From contig JAILIG010000124.1 of the NCBI GenBank assembly GCA_024695445.1, forward strand, positions 1-41,575: a stretch of 41,575 nucleotides of DNA, given 5' to 3'. Shown here one piece after another: positions 16,245 to 24,675 of this stretch (positions are counted from its first letter, which is position 1; every line of letters starts with the position of its first letter). The translations under genes were made by a program, and so were the position numbers. A model generated the notes under the pieces. The model was given only the letters and a program-made list of their open reading frames with translations. It made no database searches and had not been told where the DNA came from. Source of the DNA: Oscillospiraceae bacterium. Lineage in GTDB: Bacteria > Bacillota > Clostridia > Oscillospirales > Ruminococcaceae.

Positions 16245-16943
16245 TCAAAATCTGCCCTGCTGGCGGACAACCTCCAGCATCGCCGCGGCGCCGCAGCGGA
16301 TCTCCTCCAGCTGCTGCGTTACATCCTCGTACTCCATGCGCGAGAGCGAGAGCAGATAGTCGCCCATTTTGCTGTTCGTATCCCGCAGATCGTTCAGCAG
16401 CCTGCGGAAGGTCGTGAGACACATCACGACATACTGTTCGTCCGTCAGACGGTCGGACTGCAAAAAGCTGAGCTCATTATACATGATCTTCAGCTTCATA
16501 TAAATGACCTGCCGGATGGTCTGAAAGAACGGATCCTGCCGGAATGTCAGCGGCATGGCTGCAAGGCGCCGGCGCTGCTCCTGATAGGAGGCCAGCACAT
16601 TGGACAGCGCATCGCGCTCGTGCAGAAGAACCGCCGAAAGCGGCGTTCCGCTCAGACCGAAGATCGGCAGCAGCTCCCGCACAAGATTCGGGAGCACAGA
16701 GGAGGGCTCCGGCTCCTCCTCCGTCCGGAACCGGATGGATTTCAGAGAAATTTCCCGGCCGGAATCCGAGACATAGACCTGATAGCGGACCTCCGGCTTC
16801 TTCCGGGATTTTACCGTCTGCGGGAAATGCTGTTCCTCCCACGCGGCAAGCGCCTCCGTCATCCCCTCCACATCATAGGCGGGATCTTCGGTGAATTCTT
16901 CTTCCCGCTTTTTGCGGTGAAAGAGTCGTTTCAAAAAGCTCAT
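16245..16943 (-). CDS. Hypothetical helical protein, related to the next gene upstream
   Basis: The 232-residue protein opens with a basic stretch (MSFLKRLFHRKKREEE) and has no signal peptide. Its second half is alpha-helical and carries FFQTIRQVIYMKLKIMYNELSFLQSDRLTDEQYV followed by KMGDYLLSLSR. The same pattern (SQIRQ, YLNALKLFQFDRLADP, HMGDYMQALMQ) occurs in the neighbouring product, so the two are diverged paralogues or partner subunits. I recognise no named family. It sits 24 bases before the amidohydrolase start and 15 bases after its paralogue. Confidence 0.68.
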   Translation of the reverse strand: MSFLKRLFHRKKREEEFTEDPAYDVEGMTEALAAWEEQHFPQTVKSRKKPEVRYQVYVSDSGREISLKSIRFRTEEEPEPSSVLPNLVRELLPIFGLSGTPLSAVLLHERDALSNVLASYQEQRRRLAAMPLTFRQDPFFQTIRQVIYMKLKIMYNELSFLQSDRLTDEQYVVMCLTTFRRLLNDLRDTNSKMGDYLLSLSRMEYEDVTQQLEEIRCGAAAMLEVVRQQGRF

Positions 16944-16958
16944 TGTCGTTTCCCTGTA

Positions 16959-17612
16959 TCACTGCATCGTCATTTGCTCCGGCGCCGGAATGCTCTGCGC
17001 CGCCGGACGGTTTTCCCCCGCGAGCACCGCCTGCACGGTCTGCACGGCGACGCCGACGGACTCCCGTTCCGCCGTCAGATCGACGGTCTGCGACTGCATC
17101 AGCGCCTGCATATAGTCGCCCATGTGCTGCATGAGCGTTCTGCCGCTTTCCAGCAGCGTTTCCATTTTGATGAACTGCGGATCGGCATAGGCCGGATCGG
17201 CCAGCCGGTCAAACTGAAACAGCTTCAGCGCATTCAGATACTGCTCCATCGTTGCCAGAAAGGTCTGGCGGATCTGGCTGAGCAGCGCATCTTTCCGGAG
17301 ATTCTTCGGCAGAGCCTTGCTGCCCGCGATGCGCTCCCGGTAGATTGCCGCAACGGCAGCCGCCTCGTCCGCGAGCCCCTTGACACGCGCCGTATCGGCG
17401 CCCAGCGCAAAGGTGCTGCCGGAATCCGAACGGTAGGTGAGCTGCTTTTTCTTGCCGTCGCCGGACTGCCTGACCAGATGCTCGCCGCTCCAGCGCTCGA
17501 TCTCACGGAGTCCCGCCTCCTCCTTCGGGGCGGCCTTTTCCCTGATCCACGGCACGAGCTTTTTCAGGCCGGCCAGCGCCGCGACGATCAGCACATAAAT
17601 AATCCAGTCCAT
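16959..17612 (-). CDS. Hypothetical membrane-anchored helical protein, paralogue of its neighbour
   Basis: The 217-residue protein has one N-terminal membrane helix (MDWIIYVLIVAALAGLKKLV) followed by a basic charged region and a helical domain. The helical domain contains LLSQIRQTFLATMEQYLNALKLFQFDRLADP and HMGDYMQALMQ, paralleling the downstream product. It would face the cytoplasm if the first helix is an anchor. The ATG at 17612 has AAAAAGGAG upstream; the frame is open 17 codons further without support. No family recognised. Confidence 0.68.
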   Translation of the reverse strand: MDWIIYVLIVAALAGLKKLVPWIREKAAPKEEAGLREIERWSGEHLVRQSGDGKKKQLTYRSDSGSTFALGADTARVKGLADEAAAVAAIYRERIAGSKALPKNLRKDALLSQIRQTFLATMEQYLNALKLFQFDRLADPAYADPQFIKMETLLESGRTLMQHMGDYMQALMQSQTVDLTAERESVGVAVQTVQAVLAGENRPAAQSIPAPEQMTMQ

Positions 17613-17666
17613 CGGACAACACTCCTTTTTACGGTCAGGATACGGGGCGGGCGGACACGGCACGCT

Positions 17667-18134
17667 TCACCGGTATTTTTCCAGCCTGTAATGCCGTTCG
17701 GAGTCGGGCTCCCTGGCACCGTTTTTATAGTCGTAGCCGAGCTTGCGGTAAAATTCCACCGCCGTGACCGACGCGGGAATCTCAATGCGCGCTGCGCGCA
17801 GGAAATATTCGTCCTGTTCGAGCGTTTCGACGATCTGCCGGCCGATGCCGCGTCCCTGATACTCCGGCAGAACAAAGATCGTCAGCAGGATGCTTTCGGT
17901 CTCGCTGCCGAAGAAGGGGGCGATCATGCCGCAGCCGACGACGGTTTCCCCGTCCGCCGCGACATAGCCGTGCGCGGATTCCGCACGGCGCCGGATGCCG
18001 TCAGGCGTCAGCGTCTTTGCCAGCGCTTCGCCGTATTCCGGGGGATAGTCCCTGCTGTTGGAAATGCGGAAGGTATACAAAATCAGCGCAGAGACCGCCT
18101 CTGCATCCTCCGCCCGGAACTTGCGGATGTTCAT
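17667..18134 (-). CDS. GNAT family N-acetyltransferase
   Basis: The 155-residue single-domain GNAT protein carries MNIRKFRAEDAEAVSALI at the start, the strand LLTIFVLPEY, the acetyl-CoA loop QGRGIGRQIVETLE at about 92-105, and VTAVEFYRKLGYDY near the end. The substrate is unknown. Its start overlaps the stop of the phosphorylase gene by 4 bases (ATGA), which indicates translational coupling. Confidence 0.9.
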   Translation of the reverse strand: MNIRKFRAEDAEAVSALILYTFRISNSRDYPPEYGEALAKTLTPDGIRRRAESAHGYVAADGETVVGCGMIAPFFGSETESILLTIFVLPEYQGRGIGRQIVETLEQDEYFLRAARIEIPASVTAVEFYRKLGYDYKNGAREPDSERHYRLEKYR

Positions 18135-18958
18135 GCTTTTCCGATTTCCTCGATCGTCCGGCGCACAAGCTTTTCAAACTGCGGCGCCGCCTTGTCGGCC
18201 GCCTCCTTGACCTCCTCGTGCGAGAGCGGATGCGGCGAGATGCCCGCCGCTAAATTGCTGATGCAGGACACGCCGCAGATTTCCATGCCGCAGTGCCGTG
18301 CCGCAATCGCTTCGATCGCCGTGCTCATGCCGACCGCGTCCGCGCCAAGAAGCCGGAACATCCGGATCTCTGCGGGCGATTCATATGCGGGACCGGCGGT
18401 CTGGACATACACGCCCTCTTTCAGCGGGATGTCCTCATTGACCGCGATTTTGCGGATAATCTTTTGCAGGCGCGGGCTGTAAACCGCGCTCATGTCCGGG
18501 AAGCGCACGCCGAGTCCGTCGAGGTTTTCTCCTCTGAGCGGTGACGGCACAAAGCTTGAGATCTGATCGGTGATGAGCATAAAGTCGCCGGCCTTCATGC
18601 CCGGCTGAATGCCACCCGCCGCGTTCGTCAGAAAGAGGATTTCCGCGCCGAGTGCGCGCAGAAGTCTCAGCGGCAGAACCGCCTCCTGCGGCGTGTAGCC
18701 CTCATACATATGGACTCTGCCCTGCATGGCCGCAACCGGCACGCCGGCACAGTATCCGAACACGAAGCGTCCGTTATGTCCCGCGACCGTCGAGACCGGG
18801 AAATCCGGAATGTCATGATAATCGAGCGTCTGCACGACATCGAGCGTCTCGGCAAAGCCGCCGAGTCCGGAGCCGAGCACCAGCGCCACCTTCGGGCAGA
18901 AGCTGACGCGCGCCTTTACAAATTCCACACAGCCCTGAAGCTGTTCTTTGACTGTCAT
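18131..18958 (-). CDS. punA: Purine nucleoside phosphorylase, trimeric (PunA) type
   Basis: The 275-residue protein has the full set of class I trimeric PNP motifs: the phosphate loop VLGSGLGGFAE (Ser30), VAGHNGRFVFG, GRVHMYEGY, FLTNAAGGI, and AGPAYESPAEIRMF (base-binding Glu). A GMSTAIEAIAARH segment and CISNLAAGI follow. It splits inosine or guanosine with phosphate into base and ribose-1-phosphate in the cytosol. In this run of genes it could process the inosine or inosyl compounds made by SAH breakdown and the amidohydrolase. It has GGGAGG upstream. Confidence 0.93.
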   Translation of the reverse strand: MTVKEQLQGCVEFVKARVSFCPKVALVLGSGLGGFAETLDVVQTLDYHDIPDFPVSTVAGHNGRFVFGYCAGVPVAAMQGRVHMYEGYTPQEAVLPLRLLRALGAEILFLTNAAGGIQPGMKAGDFMLITDQISSFVPSPLRGENLDGLGVRFPDMSAVYSPRLQKIIRKIAVNEDIPLKEGVYVQTAGPAYESPAEIRMFRLLGADAVGMSTAIEAIAARHCGMEICGVSCISNLAAGISPHPLSHEEVKEAADKAAPQFEKLVRRTIEEIGKA

Positions 18959-18982
18959 GGTGAAGTCCTCCCTTGTATTCGG

Positions 18983-19462
18983 TTACTGTGCCGGATCCTC
19001 CGGCTCTCCGGGCTGTTCCGGAATGCCGAGATGCTGAGAGAGCTTTGCAAAGCCCTCCTGCTGGAGCTGCATATCGGTATCCTGCAGCGCATTGATCTGC
19101 CGGAAGCCGTCCGCGAGCGCCTTTCCGAGCAGCGCGGCATGATGCGCGGTCAGCTCGGTCTGTGCGGCGGCAATCTCCTGCACCGACTGCGTCAGCTCCG
19201 AGAGCTGTCTCAGCAGCTCCGCGTGCTTTGCATCGGGCGGCGCGGTCTGTGCCTGCGCCTTCAGCGTGCGTTCCAGCCTTGCGATGCCGTCCGTCAGCAC
19301 AACAGACTGCGCCGTCAGTGCCTTGGTCATCATCTCAAAGGAATCGTTCAGCTTTTTCCGGAAAAATGCCGAGTAGTTCTCATACTTTTCTGCCTGCTTC
19401 TGCTGATTTGCCAGCACAAGGTCCAGCTTTGCGCTGATTGCGTCCAGTTCCGGCGTACCCAT
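18983..19462 (-). CDS. Hypothetical coiled-coil protein
   Basis: The 159-residue protein is almost entirely predicted helix with heptad-like spacing of Leu, Ala and Ile and many Gln. It starts MGTPELDAISAKLDLVLANQQKQ and ends in a Pro/Glu tail. There is no signal or membrane segment. AAAGGAGG lies 8 bases before the ATG, and it sits between ahcY and punA, 24 bases from the latter. No family recognised; a structural or adaptor role is only a guess. Confidence 0.65.
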   Translation of the reverse strand: MGTPELDAISAKLDLVLANQQKQAEKYENYSAFFRKKLNDSFEMMTKALTAQSVVLTDGIARLERTLKAQAQTAPPDAKHAELLRQLSELTQSVQEIAAAQTELTAHHAALLGKALADGFRQINALQDTDMQLQQEGFAKLSQHLGIPEQPGEPEDPAQ

Positions 19463-19530
19463 TGTGTGAACCTCCTTTTCTGAATGAAAGCTTCCTTCCG
19501 AATCATCCGCGCAGCGGAACAGCGCCTGTC

Positions 19531-20772
19531 TCAGGCTTCGCCGTAGAGATAGATTCTCTGCTCCTGCGTCAGCTCGTCAATCGTGATATCCATGCTTGCG
19601 AGCTTGCGGCGTGCAACGGCCTCATCGACCGCACGCGGCACATTGTTCAGCATCGAGCCGACTTCGCTGCGGTGCTTCATGAGCCACTCGGCAGACAGTG
19701 CCTGAATCGCAAAGCTCATGTCCATGATCTCCGCCGGATGCCCGTCGCCCGCTGCGAGGTTCACGAGGCGTCCCTCGGCAATGACATAAACCGTCACGCC
19801 GTTCGGGAGCGTATAGCCGGTGATATTGTTTCTCGCCGGGAAGGACTTGACCGCCAGTGCGCGCAGACCTGCCATATCGACCTCGACATCGAAGTGGCCG
19901 GCGTTGCAGAGGATCGCGCCCTCATGCATATTGAGGAAGCTCTTTTCCGTGATGACATGGCTGCATCCGGTGACCGTGACGAAGAAATCGCCGATCTTTG
20001 CGGCATCCTCCATTTTCATGACCGTGAAGCCGTCCATGACCGCTTCGATTGCCTTGATCGGATCGACCTCGGTGACCACGACCTTGGCGCCCAGACCTTT
20101 GGCGCGCATCGCCGTGCCCTTGCCGCACCAGCCGTAGCCCGCGACCACGACGGTCTTGCCCGCGACGATCAGGTTCGTCGTGCGGTTGATGCCGTCCCAG
20201 ACAGACTGTCCGGTGCCGTAGCGGTTGTCAAAGAGGTGCTTGCAGTCCGCGTCGTTGACGAGCATCATCGGGAATTTCAGCGCACCCGCGGCGTTCATCG
20301 CTTTCAGGCGCAGGATGCCCGTCGTCGTCTCCTCGCAGCCGCCGATGACATTCGGCAGAAGCTGCGGGTACTGCTCATGAATCAGCGTGACCAGATCGCC
20401 GCCGTCGTCGATGATGAAATGCGGCTTCGCCTCAATGACCTTTCTGGTGTGCGCCTCGTACTCCTCCGGCGTGGTGCCGTGCCAGGCATAGACATTCAGG
20501 CCGCCGTGGACGAGCGCCGCCGCAACATCGTCCTGTGTGGAGAGCGGATTGGAGCCGGTAATATACATCTCCGCGCCGCCCGCCGCCATGACGCGGCAGA
20601 GGTAGGCCGTCTTGGCCTCCAGATGAATCGAGAGCGCGATGCGCTTGCCTGCAAACGGCTTCGTGCGGGAGAATTCCTCCTCGATGCTGCGCAGCAGGGG
20701 CATATTGCCCTTCACCCACGCGATCTTCTGCTCGCCGCTTTCCCACAGCTCCGGATAACGGATTTCACTCAT
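19531..20772 (-). CDS. ahcY: S-adenosylhomocysteine hydrolase
   Basis: The 413-residue protein matches the compact AhcY form of archaea, Thermotoga and many anaerobes, which lacks the insertion of the animal enzyme. It carries HLEAKTAYLCRVMAAGGAEMYITGSNPLSTQDDVAAAL, the catalytic HGTTPEEYE and DDGGDLV segments, the NAD loop VVVAGYGWCGKGTAMRAKGLGA, and VTGCSHVI. The reaction splits SAH into adenosine and homocysteine and keeps methylation running. The ATG at 20772 follows AAAGGA; a longer frame upstream overlaps the promoter. It is first in the leftward run. Confidence 0.95.
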   Translation of the reverse strand: MSEIRYPELWESGEQKIAWVKGNMPLLRSIEEEFSRTKPFAGKRIALSIHLEAKTAYLCRVMAAGGAEMYITGSNPLSTQDDVAAALVHGGLNVYAWHGTTPEEYEAHTRKVIEAKPHFIIDDGGDLVTLIHEQYPQLLPNVIGGCEETTTGILRLKAMNAAGALKFPMMLVNDADCKHLFDNRYGTGQSVWDGINRTTNLIVAGKTVVVAGYGWCGKGTAMRAKGLGAKVVVTEVDPIKAIEAVMDGFTVMKMEDAAKIGDFFVTVTGCSHVITEKSFLNMHEGAILCNAGHFDVEVDMAGLRALAVKSFPARNNITGYTLPNGVTVYVIAEGRLVNLAAGDGHPAEIMDMSFAIQALSAEWLMKHRSEVGSMLNNVPRAVDEAVARRKLASMDITIDELTQEQRIYLYGEA

Positions 20773-20824
20773 AAAAAACAGTCCTTTCAGATGAATGGTT
20801 AGATTTGTATCAGTATACAACAGT

Positions 20825-20853
20825 ATTCTACCATATTTCCGTCAAAATTGCAA
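20825..20853 (-). promoter_or_regulatory. Promoter of ahcY
   Basis: On the minus strand TTGCAA (20853-20848), a 17-base spacer and TAGAAT (20830-20825), 53 bases before the ahcY start. It is back-to-back with the pduL promoter about 94 bases away. No SAH or SAM riboswitch-like structure is evident in the short leader. Confidence 0.65.
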
Positions 20854-20946
20854 GGATTTCCGTCACATTCCGGCAAAAAAATGAAAAATGCGGGCATTTT
20901 ATGCGGCAATGCGCGAAAATGACGGAAAACTCCCCTGTCAAACCTC

Positions 20947-20975
20947 TTGACGAATCGGTGATTTTGTAGTAGAAT
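20947..20975 (+). promoter_or_regulatory. Promoter of the pduL-pncB group
   Basis: TTGACG at 20947-20952, a 17-base spacer and TAGAAT at 20970-20975, followed by an A/T-rich ATATAA. The leader to the start at 21053 is about 70 bases and holds a GGAGG ribosome-binding site. Confidence 0.75.
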
Positions 20976-21052
20976 ATATAAGGATCAGAGCGCACACTCA
21001 CCGTCAGCCGTGCGCGGTTCACATTTTTTAAAATTACCGGAGGTAAATCAAA

Positions 21053-21628
21053 ATGGATTTCATCGTCGAAACATCCGCCCGTCATGTCCATGTGACAGAG
21101 GAAACCCTCGCAATCCTGTTTGGTGAGGGCCACAAGCTCACGCACAAGAAGGATCTGTCCCAGCCCGGACAGTTTGCCTGTGAGGAGCGCATTGATGTCG
21201 TCGGCCCGAAGAAGACGCTGACCGGCGTTTCCATCCTGGGACCGGTCCGTCCGGAGGATCAGGTGGAGCTCTCCGCGACCGATGCCCGCTCGATCGGCAT
21301 TGCCGCACCCGTGCGCGAGTCCGGTGAGCTGGCCGGCACCCCCGGCTGCAAGCTGGTCGGTCCGTGCGGCGAGGTCGAGATCGACCACGGCGTCATCATC
21401 GCAAAGCGTCACATTCACATGACGCCGGAGGATGCTGCGGCATTCGGCGTCGAGGACAAGCAGATCGTCTGGGTGAAGATTAGCACGCCGGAGCGCTCTG
21501 CAATTCTCGGTGATGTGGTCGTGCGCGTTTCGACCAAATATGCCCTCGCCATGCACATTGACACGGACGAGGCAAACGCTGTCCTCGGCAGCCGCGACCA
21601 GCGCGGCGAGATCGTCGAGATCGGCTGA
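21053..21628 (+). CDS. pduL: Phosphate propanoyltransferase (phosphotransacylase, PduL type)
   Basis: The 191-residue protein has the twin PduL domains. Zinc-binding motifs are SARHVHVT (about 8-15) and AKRHIHMT (about 118-125), with a further His in AMHIDTDEAN near 175. The enzyme interconverts acyl-CoA and acyl phosphate, usually acetyl or propionyl, for ATP gain with acetate kinase. There is no N-terminal encapsulation peptide and no microcompartment shell gene nearby, so it is probably the housekeeping cytosolic phosphotransacetylase. Confidence 0.93.
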   Translation: MDFIVETSARHVHVTEETLAILFGEGHKLTHKKDLSQPGQFACEERIDVVGPKKTLTGVSILGPVRPEDQVELSATDARSIGIAAPVRESGELAGTPGCKLVGPCGEVEIDHGVIIAKRHIHMTPEDAAAFGVEDKQIVWVKISTPERSAILGDVVVRVSTKYALAMHIDTDEANAVLGSRDQRGEIVEIG

Positions 21629-21658
21629 AATCGGAGCTGACCGTCTGTCTGCGGAGAT

Positions 21659-21706
21659 GCTGCCGCCGGAAGCGCGGCGCAGTCATCCCTGCGGGCAGCG
21701 GTTTTT
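21659..21706 (+). terminator. Possible terminator between pduL and pncB
   Basis: Outer arms GCTGCC (21659-21664) and GGCAGC (21694-21699) enclose a smaller GCCGC/GCGGC hairpin and are followed by GGTTTTT. The long interrupted loop makes it weaker than the other terminators here; partial read-through into pncB is likely. Confidence 0.4.
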
Positions 21707-21730
21707 CTGTCAAGAAATGAGGTGTCATCC

Positions 21731-23206
21731 ATGAACGGCAATCACGGCGATTCCCTGCTCGCCGCCAGAAACCTGACCATGCTCGTGGACTTTTACGAGC
21801 TGACGATGGCAAACGGCTATCTCGAAAACGGGCTCGGAAATGTCACTGCCTGCTTTGACCTCTTTTTCCGCAAGGTGCCCGATCAGGGCGGCTACGCGGT
21901 CATGGCGGGACTGGAACAGGCAATCGAATATCTGAACAACCTGCGCTTCACGGAAGCGGATATCCAGTATCTGCGCGAAAAGCAGATCTTCTCCGAGGCC
22001 TTTCTCAGCTACCTCGCCGGATTTGAATTCTGCTGCGATGTCTGGGCCGTTCCGGAGGGAACCCCGATCTTCCCGAACGAGCCGCTGGTAACGGTCCGCG
22101 GCCCGGCAATTCAGGCGCAGTTTGTCGAGACGATGCTGCTGCTCACCGTCAACCACCAGTCGCTGATTGCGACCAAGGCGAGCCGCATTGTCCGTGCGGC
22201 AGACGGCAGACCGGTCATGGAGTTCGGCTCCAGACGCGCACAGGGCAGCGACGGCGCCCTCTACGGTGCCAGAGCCGCTTACATCGCAGGTGCGGCAGGC
22301 ACCGCCTGTGCGATCTGCGACCGGGAATTCGGCGTGCCCGCGCTCGGCACGATGGCGCACAGCTGGGTGCAGCTCTTCCCGACCGAGCTGGAGGCCTTCC
22401 GCGCCTACGCAAAGGTCTACCCCGACGCCTGCACGCTGCTCGTGGACACCTACCATGTGCTGAAATCCGGCGTCCCGAACGCGATTACCGTGTTCAAGGA
22501 GCTGAAAGCCGCGGGACATACCCCGCAGGGCATCCGCATCGACAGCGGCGACATCGCCTATCTCTCGAAAAAAGCGCGCATCATGCTCGATGAAGCCGGC
22601 CTGCCGGAGGTCAAAATCGTCGCGTCGAATTCCCTCGACGAATACCTGATCCGCGATCTGCTCGTACAGGGCGCGAGGATCGACAGCTTCGGCGTCGGCG
22701 AGCGGCTGGTCACCTCGCGCTCCGAGCCGGTGTTCGGCGGTGTCTACAAGCTGGCAGCCGCCGGCTCTGCGGCCGCACCCGATGTGCTGACGCCGAAGAT
22801 CAAGCTCTCGGAGAACGCCGCCAAAATCACGAATCCCGGCTTTAAGGCGCCGTGGCGTCTCTTTGACGGCGAGACCGGCATGGCCATCGCCGATGTCATC
22901 ACGCTCGCGGACGAGGTCATCGACGACACGAAGCCGTATGTAATCTTCGATCCCGAATTCACTTACAAGCGCAAGACGCTGACAAACTTCCGCGCAAAGC
23001 GGCTTCAGGTGCAGATCTTCGACAAGGGACGCTGCGTCTACGAATGTCCGCCGCTTTCCGCCGTGCGCGATTACTGCGCCGCGCAGCTCGATACGATCTG
23101 GGACGAGGTCAAGCGCTTTGAAAATCCGCACGCCTATTATGTCGATCTGTCCGAGCCGCTCTGGAAGCTGAAGCGCGAGCTGCTCGACAAGTATTTTGCT
23201 GACTGA
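21731..23206 (+). CDS. pncB: Nicotinate phosphoribosyltransferase
   Basis: The 491-residue protein matches the longer bacterial NAPRTase form. It shows VDFYELTMANGY at the start, the FRKVP segment, MEFGSRRAQG near 160, GTMAHSWVQ (the His phosphorylated in the family) near 210, LVDTYHVLKSG, and IRIDSGDIAYLSKKARIMLD followed by ASNSLDEYLI. It makes nicotinate mononucleotide from nicotinate and PRPP, the first step of NAD salvage. GAGGTG lies 7 bases before the ATG; a GTG three codons upstream overlaps that site. Confidence 0.94.
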   Translation: MNGNHGDSLLAARNLTMLVDFYELTMANGYLENGLGNVTACFDLFFRKVPDQGGYAVMAGLEQAIEYLNNLRFTEADIQYLREKQIFSEAFLSYLAGFEFCCDVWAVPEGTPIFPNEPLVTVRGPAIQAQFVETMLLLTVNHQSLIATKASRIVRAADGRPVMEFGSRRAQGSDGALYGARAAYIAGAAGTACAICDREFGVPALGTMAHSWVQLFPTELEAFRAYAKVYPDACTLLVDTYHVLKSGVPNAITVFKELKAAGHTPQGIRIDSGDIAYLSKKARIMLDEAGLPEVKIVASNSLDEYLIRDLLVQGARIDSFGVGERLVTSRSEPVFGGVYKLAAAGSAAAPDVLTPKIKLSENAAKITNPGFKAPWRLFDGETGMAIADVITLADEVIDDTKPYVIFDPEFTYKRKTLTNFRAKRLQVQIFDKGRCVYECPPLSAVRDYCAAQLDTIWDEVKRFENPHAYYVDLSEPLWKLKRELLDKYFAD

Positions 23207-23229
23207 ACAAAGAGGAAGGGTGTCCCCCG

Positions 23230-24675
23230 ATGAACGATCTGCTCTCCCGCATCCACATGGGACCTGCGCCCTGTGCCGCCGATCTGACGGACGGCAGCGA
23301 GCGCGGTGAATATGTGGCGCAGGACTATATCCTTGACCGCCTCGGCAGACCGATGCGCTCCGTCAACCTGATGTACTGCTACTATCCGCTGGACGAGGCA
23401 TTTCCCGCCCGCGCCAGAGACGCCTTTGCCGACCGGAAAATCGGTTTTCAGTGGGATTATCCCTATGACGACTATTTCCCCTACACCGGCGGGCTGCACG
23501 GCACGCGGGACGGCGCCGTCTTCCGGCAGATGGCGGATATCCGCGCACACGGGCAGGATGTCACGCTGACGCTGACGCTCGATCCGAATCTCACCGACGA
23601 TCATCTTGCCGCAATCGGCGCGGACCTGCGCCCCTACGGCAGAGTGATGCTGCGCCTGAATCACGAGGCAACCGGAAACTGGTTTGCCTTTACAAAGCGC
23701 GCATCCTATCAGCAGATTGCGGATTTTTTCGTCCGGGCGGGGAATATTATCCGGGAGCACGCACCGAATGTGCAGACGGTCATCTGCATCGGCGGCATCG
23801 AGGATCCGTCCTCGGAGGAAATCGTCATGGAGCGCGAATTTGCGCAGACGGTCACCGCAGCCGATATCTGGTCGGTGGACAAGTATCTCGCGCTGCACTG
23901 GGGCTGGCCGTATGACACGGCCGTTCCGGGCGGCAAATCGCACAAGCGCGACAGCGTGGATGCGGTCTACGACATGACAAAGCGCTCCTTCCGCCGCTTT
24001 ACGGAGCTGAACGGCGGACAGAAAAAGCCGATGATTATGAGCGAATTCAACGCGGACGGCGATGTCACCGGCCCGTATGACCAGTGCGTCATGACCGACC
24101 GCTTCTTCCGGCTGCTGAAAAACGATCCGGAGCACTGGCTCACCGGCATCAATTTCTACCAGTTCCGCGACCGCGGCAGACTGGGGCTGGAAACCGAGCA
24201 CCCGAACAATCCCGCGGTCGGCATTGCACAGCCGGTTTTGCGCACCTTCCGCGACTGGATCGCCGATCCGCTCTTTTATCCGGTCATGACCGAGTGCGGC
24301 AGCGCGGCACTGCCCGCCATGCTCCGCTGGGGCGGCTCCGAGGATGCCGAGGGACTTGCGCTGACACTGCATTTTGAGGGCAATCCGCACTTCTGCGAGC
24401 TGCAGTTTGACGGCGACCGCAACAATTATATGCTGGAGCTGAACGGAAAATGGTTCCATAAGGCTCCGGGGACACAGTTTGTCGATCTGATGCCTGCGTT
24501 CTACGAAAAGCCGCTCCGCTCCGCCTGCGATCTGACGCTCCGGCTCTTTGCACCGCCCGCGGACGGCAAAAACGATCTTTCCCGCCCGGACGGGCTGATG
24601 AACAGCTATACCACCGTTACGGAGCTGCCGCGCATCCGCATCGCGTATGCACCCGTGGAGGCAGACCGTGATTAA
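23230..24675 (+). CDS. Putative intracellular glycoside hydrolase, GH26-like (clan GH-A type)
   Basis: The 481-residue protein has no signal peptide. The segment VMLRLNHEATGNWFAF (Glu146) resembles the acid/base signature of GH26 beta-mannanases (H-E-x-x-G-x-W-F), and KPMIMSEFNADGD (Glu272) fits the nucleophile at the end of strand 7. The two Glu lie 126 residues apart, as expected of a clan GH-A barrel. Residues after about 340 form a beta-rich accessory region. Specificity is unknown, and a cytosolic enzyme would act on imported oligosaccharides. It follows pncB by 23 bases and overlaps the next gene. The fold assignment rests on motifs only. Confidence 0.62.
   Translation: MNDLLSRIHMGPAPCAADLTDGSERGEYVAQDYILDRLGRPMRSVNLMYCYYPLDEAFPARARDAFADRKIGFQWDYPYDDYFPYTGGLHGTRDGAVFRQMADIRAHGQDVTLTLTLDPNLTDDHLAAIGADLRPYGRVMLRLNHEATGNWFAFTKRASYQQIADFFVRAGNIIREHAPNVQTVICIGGIEDPSSEEIVMEREFAQTVTAADIWSVDKYLALHWGWPYDTAVPGGKSHKRDSVDAVYDMTKRSFRRFTELNGGQKKPMIMSEFNADGDVTGPYDQCVMTDRFFRLLKNDPEHWLTGINFYQFRDRGRLGLETEHPNNPAVGIAQPVLRTFRDWIADPLFYPVMTECGSAALPAMLRWGGSEDAEGLALTLHFEGNPHFCELQFDGDRNNYMLELNGKWFHKAPGTQFVDLMPAFYEKPLRSACDLTLRLFAPPADGKNDLSRPDGLMNSYTTVTELPRIRIAYAPVEADRD

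Noticed and set aside
14928..18482. Very long open frame (over 1100 codons) on the plus strand
   Set aside because: It is antisense to the amidohydrolase, two helical proteins, GNAT and PNP genes, all with clear motifs and ribosome-binding sites. Its product is Arg/His/Leu-rich and matches no family; GC-rich codon bias makes such shadows.
20773..20850. SAM/SAH riboswitch in front of ahcY
   Set aside because: The leader is only about 45 bases and shows no matching structure.
21053..21628. PduL as a sign of a bacterial microcompartment
   Set aside because: No shell proteins, signature aldehyde dehydrogenase or encapsulation peptide are seen nearby; a plain phosphotransacetylase is the simpler reading.
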